The notes under the pieces: generated by a model
Told to the model about the DNA's origin: nothing
The model's input: the letters and a program-made list of their open reading frames with translations, nothing else
The model's database searches: none
Part shown: positions 1-5,353 of the stretch, piece after piece
Layout of the letters: each line of letters starts with the position of its first letter
Position numbering within the stretch: position 1 is the first letter of the stretch
Source of the DNA: Chloroflexota bacterium
GTDB taxonomy: Bacteria > Chloroflexota > Anaerolineae > Anaerolineales > Villigracilaceae
DNA length: 5,598 nt
Assembly (NCBI GenBank): GCA_021823555.1
Contig: JAKANW010000250.1
Coordinates: 1-5,598 of the forward strand
Direction: 5' to 3'
Translations under genes and position numbers: made by a program

Positions 1-1173
1 CCAGATGGGAAAGTCAGGCAGGCCCAGCGAAAGCAAAAGCGGACGGTTCCAGAAGAGGGTGTAGTTAAAGGCCAGCCCCACGAACAAGGCCAGCATCGCA
101 GGATAAGCAATGGTGAATTCTTGGTGACCTGTGTAAATAATCAGCGCCCAGCGGCCAAGAAAAATAAAGCCCAGCGCGGCGGAGGCATTGACAGCCAAGG
201 CAAGGGTGGTGACTTTGCGCAAGAAACTCCGCAGGGAAGCCCAGGCTTTCTGCACGATGAGCCGGTTGATCTCAGGGTACGTGGCGGCGATCAACGGGTC
301 GGCTGGCACGGAGAGGAAACTGACCAGCGCATAAGCCGCTTTGTAATAGCCAACGGCTTCCGTGGACAGGAAAAAGCCAACCCATAACGGTTCACTTTCG
401 CGAAAGACCTTGATGATGGTGGCGCTGACGTTGGAACTGACTGCGAAGCGGATGAGGTCGCGTGAGTCCGCAAACGGCGCCAACGGAGTCTTCCACCAGC
501 CAGGGCCGAGCGCAGTGCGCAATTGACTCTGGGCCGAGAAGAAGAGTCCCAAGCCGAGGATGGTCTTGCCGACCAGATACGCCAGCAGGACAAGGATTAA
601 CGCGTTTCCCCAGAAGAACGCAGCCGCGACAATGACAATTGAAACAATACATTGAACCAGGTTGATCGTGCCCTGATATCGGATTTTGCCTGTGACCTGC
701 AAGACACCGGTGGAAGTTTCAGTGTTGAAGTTTGCCAGCAGGCCGATGGAAAAAGCGATGAATAGCGCGGCGGTCCCGGGAGTCTTGGCAATGGTTCGGG
801 AGGCCCACTCCGCGGAAACCAGGACGAACAGAAACGCCAGCAGGGAAACCGCGGCTTCGGTCAATCCCGCAGCCTTGATCAGCGCCGCGGCTTTTTGCTT
901 CTGGCCCTTTTCAAGATACTCGCCGCCATAGCGCACGACCAGTTCGCTCATGCGGAACGAGAGCAGGCTATTGACCGTGGAAGCATAGCCCATCACGAGC
1001 GTAATCAAACCCAGCCCGGTCGCACCCAACTGGCGGATGGCCAGCGCTCCCATGAGAACGCTTAATCCCAGGCTGATCGTGTTGCTGGTGAACAGGTGCG
1101 CGCTGCTACGGAGGACACGACCTAATAAGGCATCCTGTTTCAGCGCGGAGATTTTTTCGTTCAGGGAGGGCAT
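1..1173 (-). CDS. Polysaccharide flippase, Wzx/MOP superfamily (C-terminus beyond window)
   Basis: This reading frame stays open for 391 codons from the ATG at 1173 to the window edge, so the C-terminus is missing. The protein is an integral membrane protein. A short polar N-terminus (MPSLNEKISALKQDALLGRV) is followed by about ten hydrophobic segments, starting near residues 28-50 and continuing to the edge. A run around residues 265-300 (EPLWVGFF, then EAVGYYKAAYALVSF and DPLIAATYPE) is typical of polysaccharide biosynthesis/O-antigen flippases of the MOP superfamily. Such proteins move lipid-linked oligosaccharides across the inner membrane. Usual lengths are 420-500 residues, so only the last helices should be missing. 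An in-frame TAA lies a few codons upstream and there is no other start before Met41, so ATG 1173 is chosen although no clear Shine-Dalgarno precedes it. The gene follows the sugar epimerase after 33 nt and is probably co-transcribed with it. The family call is firm, but the substrate cannot be told. Confidence 0.82.
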   Translation of the reverse strand, partial: MPSLNEKISALKQDALLGRVLRSSAHLFTSNTISLGLSVLMGALAIRQLGATGLGLITLVMGYASTVNSLLSFRMSELVVRYGGEYLEKGQKQKAAALIKAAGLTEAAVSLLAFLFVLVSAEWASRTIAKTPGTAALFIAFSIGLLANFNTETSTGVLQVTGKIRYQGTINLVQCIVSIVIVAAAFFWGNALILVLLAYLVGKTILGLGLFFSAQSQLRTALGPGWWKTPLAPFADSRDLIRFAVSSNVSATIIKVFRESEPLWVGFFLSTEAVGYYKAAYALVSFLSVPADPLIAATYPEINRLIVQKAWASLRSFLRKVTTLALAVNASAALGFIFLGRWALIIYTGHQEFTIAYPAMLALFVGLAFNYTLFWNRPLLLSLGLPDFPIW

Positions 1174-1180
1174 GAGCTGG

Positions 1181-1201
1181 ATTACGTATTACGTAATACG
1201 T
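1181..1201. repeat. 7-bp tandem repeat forming an 18-bp perfect palindrome
   Basis: Three 7-bp units, ATTACGT, ATTACGT and AATACGT, lie end to end between the epimerase stop codon and the flippase start. Bases 1184-1201 (ACGTATTACGTAATACGT) are a perfect palindrome that would fold in mRNA as a 7-bp stem with a 4-nt loop. Two further G-C pairs are possible at the base after mismatches. No T-run follows, so it is not a classical terminator. The element supplies the in-frame stop upstream of the flippase start and occupies the place where a ribosome binding site would be expected. Confidence 0.8.
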
Positions 1202-1206
1202 GAACC

Positions 1207-2187
1207 TTAATCTGTCGCGATATCTTTCGCCCACTCACGCTCGGCGTTGTACCAATCCACCAGCCGCGAAATGCCCTCACGCAATCCCACCTGCGGTTCC
1301 CAACCCAGCAATCTGCCCGCCTTGCTCACATCTGCCCAGTTGCTCAACATATCGGCAGGGTTGGCAGGCCCATGCTGTACATCCCCTTTTTTACCAATAA
1401 TGTCTTCTATCAATTTGATCAGGTTATTGATGGTGATAACTTCGTGACCGCCAAGATTGACGATTTCATATCCAACCGGTTCCAACCCGGCAATGATGCC
1501 TCGCACAATGTCATCAATATAAGTGAAACCGCGCGACTGTTCGCCGTCCCCATTGACTCGCACCGGGCGATCCTCGGTGATCCATTGCACAAAGCGGAAG
1601 ATTGCCAGATCGGGGCGCCCGGCCGGCCCATAGACCGTGAAGAAGCGCACCACGGTCACGTCAATGCCATGCAGGTGGTGATAGGCATGCGCCATCGCTT
1701 CGGCGCCCTTCTTGCTGGCCGCGTAGGGCTGCAAGGGTTCGCTGCTCGAGGCGGTTTCAGGCGTCGGGTAGGGAGGATTCGCCCCGTAGATGCTGGAGGT
1801 GGAGGCCAGGATGAATTTCGGGATCCCGTTCTGGCGGCACAGTTCCAGCATGTTGACCGTGCCGAGGATGGTCGACTCTACAAAGATCCACGGATTCTCC
1901 ACGCTGGCGCGCACGCCCGCCCAGGCGGCCAGGTTGATCAGGCCATCGAAGTGACGAGTGACAAGTGACGAGTGACGAGTGAGAATGCCGCGATCCGAGA
2001 TATCGTCGCGCACAAATTCAAAACCATCCATCGTCTGGAGTCTCTTCAAGCGATGTTCCTTCATGCGGATGTCATACGCGTCGTTCATGTTGTCAATGCC
2101 GACAACGGTATGTCCCTGCTGGATCAGCATTTCGCTCGTACGCGCCCCGATAAATCCCGCCGCGCCAGTTACAAGATAATTTGCCAT
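1207..2187 (-). CDS. NAD-dependent sugar nucleotide epimerase, UDP-glucuronate 4-epimerase-like
   Basis: This 326-residue protein is a cytoplasmic extended-SDR epimerase. It has the Rossmann NAD motif TGAAGFIG (residues 7-14), an acidic residue for the ribose (D32), INLAAWAGV (84-92), the catalytic Ser region with SSIYG (131-135) and Y155-A-A-S-K159. RFFTVYGPAGRPD (181-193) and FTYIDDIV (221-228) closely resemble UDP-glucuronate 4-epimerases (CapI/GAE), which interconvert UDP-glucuronate and UDP-galacturonate. UDP-glucose 4-epimerase or dTDP-glucose dehydratase-like activity is less likely but not excluded. The length is normal for the family. Residues 69-79 (LTRHSSLVTRH) are encoded by a 7-bp tandem repeat and replace the helix usually found before the FDGLINLAA strand, which is odd for such a conserved fold. 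The start is supported by a strong Shine-Dalgarno. The flippase follows, so the pair probably serves surface polysaccharide synthesis. Confidence 0.9.
   Translation of the reverse strand: MANYLVTGAAGFIGARTSEMLIQQGHTVVGIDNMNDAYDIRMKEHRLKRLQTMDGFEFVRDDISDRGILTRHSSLVTRHFDGLINLAAWAGVRASVENPWIFVESTILGTVNMLELCRQNGIPKFILASTSSIYGANPPYPTPETASSSEPLQPYAASKKGAEAMAHAYHHLHGIDVTVVRFFTVYGPAGRPDLAIFRFVQWITEDRPVRVNGDGEQSRGFTYIDDIVRGIIAGLEPVGYEIVNLGGHEVITINNLIKLIEDIIGKKGDVQHGPANPADMLSNWADVSKAGRLLGWEPQVGLREGISRLVDWYNAEREWAKDIATD
1951..1985. repeat. GTGACRA 7-bp tandem repeat inside the epimerase gene
   Basis: Five consecutive 7-bp units read GTGACGA, GTGACAA, GTGACGA, GTGACGA and GTGAGAA on the plus strand. On the coding (minus) strand they are translated in frame as residues 69-79 of the epimerase, LTRHSSLVTRH, with the near-repeat TRHSSLVTRH. 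The peptide is unlike anything expected at this position in sugar epimerases. Because seven is not a multiple of three, gain or loss of one unit would shift the reading frame. Confidence 0.85.
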
Positions 2188-2328
2188 GATTTCCTCTCCA
2201 ACTGCTCACCCTTGGATGCGTCGCGCCTGCCTTTTGAGACGAAACCGCTTAAACGAAATTCGTCCTCACTTGAAAAATTCTCATTAAACCTGGTGCGACG
2301 CACAGCCCGAGCAACCACATCTGCTGGT
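2188..2328 (-). other. 141-nt intergenic gap, udg to epimerase
   Basis: This is the longest non-coding stretch in the window and the natural boundary between the housekeeping block and the polysaccharide pair. It probably holds a terminator, a promoter or both, but neither is clear. An imperfect inverted repeat (2236-2243 with 2259-2267, one bulged base, 15-nt loop) is present without a T-run on the minus strand. The AT-rich stretch around 2245-2290 could contain promoter hexamers (TTTTCA, then TTTAAG after 17 nt), but these match the consensus poorly. Only the ribosome binding site at its end is convincing. Confidence 0.45.
2193..2199 (-). promoter_or_regulatory. Shine-Dalgarno of the epimerase
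   Basis: The minus strand reads GGAGAGG five nucleotides before the ATG at 2187. It fixes the start of the epimerase and suggests independent, efficient initiation after the longest gap in the window. Confidence 0.75.
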
Positions 2329-2967
2329 TCAAAATAAACTTAATTGCTTCGGTTCTTCCTTCGGCGCCGCCTCGACCTTTGCCGCCGGCGCGGTCTTGCC
2401 CAGACTGGCACGCGCCTGCTTTAACAACTCAGGCAGTTTCGCAAAGTCTGCCAGGATGGCAGGCTTGAGCGCCACCTGGTGCAACGCAGCGGCAGGATGG
2501 AACATGGCAATCACGAATCGGTTCCCTACCTTTCGCATCTGCCCGTGCACGGCGCTGATCTTGGCCCCCGGCATGAACTTTCCCATCGAGAAGCGCCCCA
2601 ACGTGACGATGATGCTGGGGTTGATGGCCTCGATCTGCCGCTCCAGGTACGCGTCGCAAGCAGAAAGCTCCTCCGGCAATGGATCGCGGTTACCGGGCGG
2701 GCGGCACTTGACCACGTTGCCGATCCACACATCGGAGCGCGTCACGCCTGCTTGCGCCAGCAACTGGTCGAGGAATTGTCCCGCCGCCCCGACGAACGGA
2801 CGTCCCTGCTCGTTTTCGTGGAAACCGGGGCCTTCTCCAATGAACATGATCTCGGCGTGGGCCGGTCCCTCACCCGGCACTGCCTTCTTGCGTGAAGCGT
2901 GCAAGGCGCACCTGGTGCACACCGATACTTCCTTGGCGATCTGTGTTAAGGCTTCTTCAGCGCTCAT
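2329..2967 (-). CDS. udg: Family 4 uracil-DNA glycosylase with C-terminal beta-clamp motif
   Basis: This 212-residue protein removes uracil from DNA as the first step of base excision repair. Four cysteines in the family 4 arrangement, C17-x2-C20, C88 and C104, would hold a [4Fe-4S] cluster. Active-site signatures are GEGPGFHENEQGRPFVG (44-60), NVVKCRPPGNRDP (84-96) and the HPAAAL loop (157-162). The catalytic core ends near residue 187. An Ala/Pro/Lys/Glu-rich linker follows (about 188-207), and the protein finishes in QLSLF (208-212), the canonical bacterial sliding-clamp-binding pentapeptide. Family 4 enzymes are typically about 190-230 residues and common in thermophiles and Chloroflexota. 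The gene follows rimI after 26 nt with its own strong ribosome binding site. A hairpin overlaps the rimI stop just upstream. Family assignment is very secure; clamp binding is inferred from the motif. Confidence 0.95.
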   Translation of the reverse strand: MSAEEALTQIAKEVSVCTRCALHASRKKAVPGEGPAHAEIMFIGEGPGFHENEQGRPFVGAAGQFLDQLLAQAGVTRSDVWIGNVVKCRPPGNRDPLPEELSACDAYLERQIEAINPSIIVTLGRFSMGKFMPGAKISAVHGQMRKVGNRFVIAMFHPAAALHQVALKPAILADFAKLPELLKQARASLGKTAPAAKVEAAPKEEPKQLSLF

Positions 2968-2973
2968 TCCATG

Positions 2974-2978
2974 CCTCC
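2974..2978 (-). promoter_or_regulatory. Shine-Dalgarno of udg
   Basis: The minus strand reads GGAGG six nucleotides before the ATG at 2967. It confirms the start and lies directly downstream of the hairpin over the rimI stop, so folding of that hairpin could influence its accessibility. Confidence 0.75.
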
Positions 2979-3009
2979 GTTGATCGTTGAACGTTAGCCG
3001 TTCAACGAT
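2979..3009. repeat. Heptad repeat and perfect 11-bp hairpin over the rimI stop
   Basis: Bases 2983-2993 (ATCGTTGAACG) and 2999-3009 (CGTTCAACGAT) are perfect reverse complements around the 5-nt loop 2994-2998, which contains the rimI TAA codon. The same stretch also has a 7-bp period from 2979: GTTGATC, GTTGAAC, GTTAGCC and GTTCAAC. The element encodes the last residues of RimI and ends next to the udg ribosome binding site. No T-run follows on the minus strand, so an intrinsic terminator is unlikely; an mRNA-stabilising or processing hairpin is possible. Confidence 0.8.
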
Positions 3010-3458
3010 TCCTTCAATGATTCCAGTGTCATCAGGATGGCATCCTCGCCATTATCCTTGTAGTAGTGGGGCCGGAGTCCATCTTCCACAAAACCAAAGC
3101 GGCGATACATGGCCTTTGCAGCATCATTGCCGGCGCGCACTTCCAAAAACGCCCGCTTCGCGCCCTCCCGTACAGCGGCATCCAGGCCGTATTTCAAAAT
3201 TTGGCTGGCAATCCCCTGCCGGCGAAAATCGGGATGGGTGGCAATGGTGGCAATGTGAGCCTCGTCCACGATCATCCAGATCACCATCATGGCCGCCACG
3301 CGGCCGTCCAGCTCGGCCACCCAGCAACGCGAAACCGGGTTGCCCGTCATCTCAAAATAAAAGGACCGCTCCGGCCACGGCAGCGAAAACGAGGACACGT
3401 CAATTTCATGGACGACCGGCATATCCTGCTCGGTCATCTTGCGGATCAGCAGGTTCAT
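2994..3458 (-). CDS. rimI: Ribosomal protein S18-alanine N-acetyltransferase (RimI family)
   Basis: This 154-residue single-domain GNAT acetyltransferase has the acetyl-CoA loop RRQGIA (residues 79-84) after the strand IATIATHPDF. It then has LEVRAGNDAAKAMYRRFGF (105-123), carrying the E106, N111 and Y118 positions characteristic of RimI, and ends with HYYKDNGEDAILM (131-143). The N-terminal SLPWPERSF region also matches RimI. The family transfers acetyl from acetyl-CoA to the N-terminal alanine of ribosomal protein S18. The start codon overlaps the tsaB stop as ATGA and has no good Shine-Dalgarno, suggesting translational coupling. Pairing with tsaB/tsaE is the common bacterial arrangement. 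The last four residues (SLNG) and the stop codon are supplied by an inverted repeat, so the natural C-terminus may have been altered by it. Confidence 0.9.
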   Translation of the reverse strand: MNLLIRKMTEQDMPVVHEIDVSSFSLPWPERSFYFEMTGNPVSRCWVAELDGRVAAMMVIWMIVDEAHIATIATHPDFRRQGIASQILKYGLDAAVREGAKRAFLEVRAGNDAAKAMYRRFGFVEDGLRPHYYKDNGEDAILMTLESLKESLNG

Positions 3459-4123
3459 TCTGGTGGCAGCCCAACCGCGTGCAAATAAACCGGAGCCAGT
3501 GCAGCCGCATCATCCACAGCCCCGGCCTGCCAGCGCGCCCAGGCCAGTTCGGCCAGGACAGCTGGACGGCGGACAGACTGCGCCGCAGAGACCAACACCA
3601 CGTTGACGCGTTTACGCGCTAGGCGCTGGCGTTCCTCTGCATTTAACTCGCCGCAAACGATGGTTGGATTCTGGATGGAGTCGGCCAGCGAATCAGCCGT
3701 CTCGATTCTTGCCGGACCCTGGGCCTGCCAGCCGTTTTCTGCGGCCTCATACCAGCCGACAGCCAGTCTGCCGCGCCCGGCTTGCAGCACCGCCATCAAG
3801 GGCATATCGGCTACCGGTTGCGCCGCGGCGACAATATCCAGCGTGGGAATGCCCACCAGCGGCAGGCGGCGCGACAGGGACAGGCCCTTGGCGAACGCCA
3901 GTCCCACGCGCAGGCTGGTAAACGAACCGGGACCGATGGCCACGCCCAAAGCGCTGACAGAGTCCATCGTCACGCCGCAGCGGCCCAAAAGTCCCGCGAG
4001 AGACGGGGCCAGTTCCACGGTGTGATGCTGATGGCTGTACCAGACTGATTCACCCAATACCTGCGCGCCATCGTATACAGCCAGCCCAGTCTGCGCGGTG
4101 GAAGTGTCAATTGCCAGCAGCAT
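3455..4123 (-). CDS. tsaB: tRNA t6A biosynthesis protein TsaB (YeaZ)
   Basis: This 222-residue protein of the ASKHA (actin-like) fold starts MLLAIDTSTAQTGLAVYDG, the phosphate-1 strand-turn-strand. It has HHTVELAP (33-40) and the diagnostic GPGSFTSLRVGLAFAKGL (64-81). TsaB is the non-catalytic partner that binds TsaD and TsaE in the complex that places threonylcarbamoyl on A37 of ANN-decoding tRNAs. TsaB has lost the metal-binding histidines of TsaD, and none are seen here. The ATG at 4123 overlaps the tsaE TGA by one base (TGATG) and has GGAG seven nucleotides upstream. An in-frame TTG one codon earlier is possible but less well spaced. The tsaD gene is not in the window. Confidence 0.93.
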   Translation of the reverse strand: MLLAIDTSTAQTGLAVYDGAQVLGESVWYSHQHHTVELAPSLAGLLGRCGVTMDSVSALGVAIGPGSFTSLRVGLAFAKGLSLSRRLPLVGIPTLDIVAAAQPVADMPLMAVLQAGRGRLAVGWYEAAENGWQAQGPARIETADSLADSIQNPTIVCGELNAEERQRLARKRVNVVLVSAAQSVRRPAVLAELAWARWQAGAVDDAAALAPVYLHAVGLPPE

Positions 4124-4620
4124 CAAGCAGCTCCAAACATGGAATGGCGGAGTTCACCCAGCAAACTATCATAGCGCTTCCCTGTAGACCGGAAACGCAT
4201 CTGACGATGTTCGTCGGCCACATAATCAAGTTCCAGCCACATTCGTTCGGCCGGGATCAGGCTCTCCACACGCTCAGGCCATTCGATGATCAAGGCCCCC
4301 TTGGCCAGCATCGCGTCAAGGTCCAGTTCTTCCGCTTCAGGGGCGGAGTCGAGGCGGTAGGCATCCATGTGAAAGAGCTGCTCGCCATCTGCGCGGCGAT
4401 AGATATTGACCAGGATAAAGGTCGGGCTGGAAACAGAATCGAGCGAACCCCAACCTTGCGCCACGCCCTGCACGAAGGTGGTTTTGCCGGCGCCCAAATC
4501 GCCTCGCAAGCAGACCACATCCCCGGCCCGCAACACCGCGCCCAGGCGCATCCCTACGCGGCGGGTCTGTTCGGGACTGCGGCTGAAGAAATCCAGCGTG
4601 TGAGCATCCAGGATGGGCAT
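4123..4620 (-). CDS. tsaE: tRNA t6A biosynthesis ATPase TsaE (YjeE)
   Basis: This 165-residue P-loop ATPase has Walker A GDLGAGKT at residues 40-47, the switch-like VSSPTFILVN at 63-72, HMDAYRL at 84-90 with D86, and IIEWPER at 111-117, all hallmarks of TsaE. The protein hydrolyses ATP to recycle the TsaB-TsaD complex during formation of threonylcarbamoyladenosine at tRNA position 37. The length is normal for the family. It is the first gene of the housekeeping block, 90 nt after the peptidase-like gene. No Shine-Dalgarno precedes the ATG. Instead a perfect TATAAT box ends six bases upstream, which would place the transcript start at or next to the start codon. A slightly later start is possible but would leave the family motifs intact. 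Confidence 0.93.
   Translation of the reverse strand: MPILDAHTLDFFSRSPEQTRRVGMRLGAVLRAGDVVCLRGDLGAGKTTFVQGVAQGWGSLDSVSSPTFILVNIYRRADGEQLFHMDAYRLDSAPEAEELDLDAMLAKGALIIEWPERVESLIPAERMWLELDYVADEHRQMRFRSTGKRYDSLLGELRHSMFGAA
4131..4134 (-). promoter_or_regulatory. Shine-Dalgarno of tsaB inside the tsaE end
   Basis: GGAG on the minus strand lies seven bases before ATG 4123 and only four before the alternative TTG at 4126. The spacing favours the ATG as the tsaB start. Confidence 0.5.
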
Positions 4621-4626
4621 AAGGGG

Positions 4627-4632
4627 ATTATA
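4627..4632 (-). promoter_or_regulatory. Candidate -10 box for tsaE, leaderless transcript
   Basis: The minus strand reads TATAAT followed by six bases (CCCCTT) and the tsaE ATG. With the usual 6-8 nt from the -10 box to the start site, transcription would begin at the ATG, which fits the absence of a Shine-Dalgarno. The hexamer 17 bp upstream (ATATAG) is a poor -35, so this is a moderate-confidence site. Confidence 0.4.
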
Positions 4633-4710
4633 TCGCGTTGAATTCTACCCTATATATTTTGGTGATTACTCACATCTTTGTTTCGCCGCTGACCTTCGGC
4701 GTCGACTCCG

Positions 4711-5247
4711 CTAGTTCGACAGGAAATACGTTTGAGCAGGCAGGAGCAGGTGATAGCGCTTGTTGGTTGGATAAGACGTGGTACATGAAGTACGTATCAG
4801 GCGCTGGATGCTGGCGGAGTCATATAACTTGATGGATCTATTTGTGATCGTTTCGATCACCGTCCAATGATCATGGAAACCATTCAAGCCGAGGATAATC
4901 GCCCGCCCCGGCGTACCATCCAGAAAATCCTGCATGGAGCGCCAGAAGGTATCCAGGTCGGGGTTGGCAACGCCGCGCCAGGGGACCTCCTGATTTGGGA
5001 TACGGGCTCCTACTACTTCATCCAGGATCAACAGCATTTGTGAGTGGATGACACCGCCGATCAGGAGCTTCGCCAGGAGCCGTTTGCGGGACAGGAAGTG
5101 AATCACGTCGTCGAACAACTGCTGAGCCTCATCATCGGAGGAATGGTTGATAAATCTTTCAGCATTGATGATGCTGTACAATCCACAGAGCGAATCCAAA
5201 CCGCCCTGCTGAAAAGGAGGTAAACCGGCGGAAGGCTTGGTATACAT
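4711..5247 (-). CDS. Uncharacterised papain/C39-like cysteine peptidase-fold protein
   Basis: I do not recognise a named family for this 178-residue protein. What can be seen is a cysteine-peptidase layout. QQGGLDSLCGLYSIINA (residues 13-29) carries an oxyanion-hole glutamine (Q13 or Q14) and nucleophile C21 at the start of a helix. HDHWTVIE (125-132) has catalytic H127 at the start of a strand, and KLYDSAS (140-146) has D143 following the next strand. This Gln-Cys-His-Asp order matches papain and C39-type folds. There is no signal peptide or membrane segment, so it should be cytoplasmic. The protein is short for papain but close to a bare C39 domain. It could act on a protein or peptide, be a deamidase or transglutaminase-like enzyme, or be inactive. 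The start lacks a clear Shine-Dalgarno. Its codon use looks less GC-biased than its neighbours, which could mean a separate origin. The neighbouring genes give no clear functional link. Confidence 0.75.
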   Translation of the reverse strand: MYTKPSAGLPPFQQGGLDSLCGLYSIINAERFINHSSDDEAQQLFDDVIHFLSRKRLLAKLLIGGVIHSQMLLILDEVVGARIPNQEVPWRGVANPDLDTFWRSMQDFLDGTPGRAIILGLNGFHDHWTVIETITNRSIKLYDSASIQRLIRTSCTTSYPTNKRYHLLLPAQTYFLSN

Positions 5248-5353
5248 GGTTGAACTTTAGATTCTTTTAGCAAGGAATGCCCGTATGCCACAGCCTGCGT
5301 CCCTGCGGATGGTGAGATACTCAACGATCGCTTCGACAGGTTAGGTGCGCGAA

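Noticed and set aside
1372..1968. Long plus-strand open frame opposite the epimerase
   Set aside because: It is antisense to a gene with full family motifs, has no recognisable domain and arises from the codon bias of the minus-strand gene.
2236..2267. Possible terminator after udg
   Set aside because: The stem is bulged, the loop is 15 nt and there is no T-run on the minus strand.
2217..2302. Inverted repeat TGCGTCGC / GCGACGCA in the udg-epimerase gap
   Set aside because: The arms are only 8 bp with a 70-nt loop, which is expected by chance in a GC-rich region.
2396..2983. Plus-strand open frame of 195 codons opposite udg
   Set aside because: It mirrors the conserved glycosylase, has no motif and no ribosome binding site, and is a composition shadow.
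1181..3009. CRISPR array
   Set aside because: The repeats are 7-bp, contiguous and without spacers, and no cas gene is present.
2987..3622. Plus-strand open frame of 211 codons across rimI and tsaB
   Set aside because: It crosses two well-supported genes on the other strand and its product is a low-complexity Pro/Ser/Arg mixture.
4124..4126. TTG as the tsaB start
   Set aside because: The ATG directly after it is a better codon and better spaced from GGAG.
4111..4641. Plus-strand open frame opposite tsaE
   Set aside because: It is antisense to tsaE, whose Walker A and other motifs are complete.
4684..4701. CGCCG/CGGCG hairpin between the peptidase-like gene and tsaE as a terminator
   Set aside because: It has only a 5-bp stem with an 8-nt loop, and an A-rich rather than T-rich sequence follows on the minus strand.
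5213..5260. Strong plus-strand AAGGAGGT followed by ATG and a 4-codon frame (MVEL)
   Set aside because: The ATG is over 20 bases from the Shine-Dalgarno, and the bases are explained by the Pro-Pro-Phe codons of the peptidase-like protein on the minus strand.
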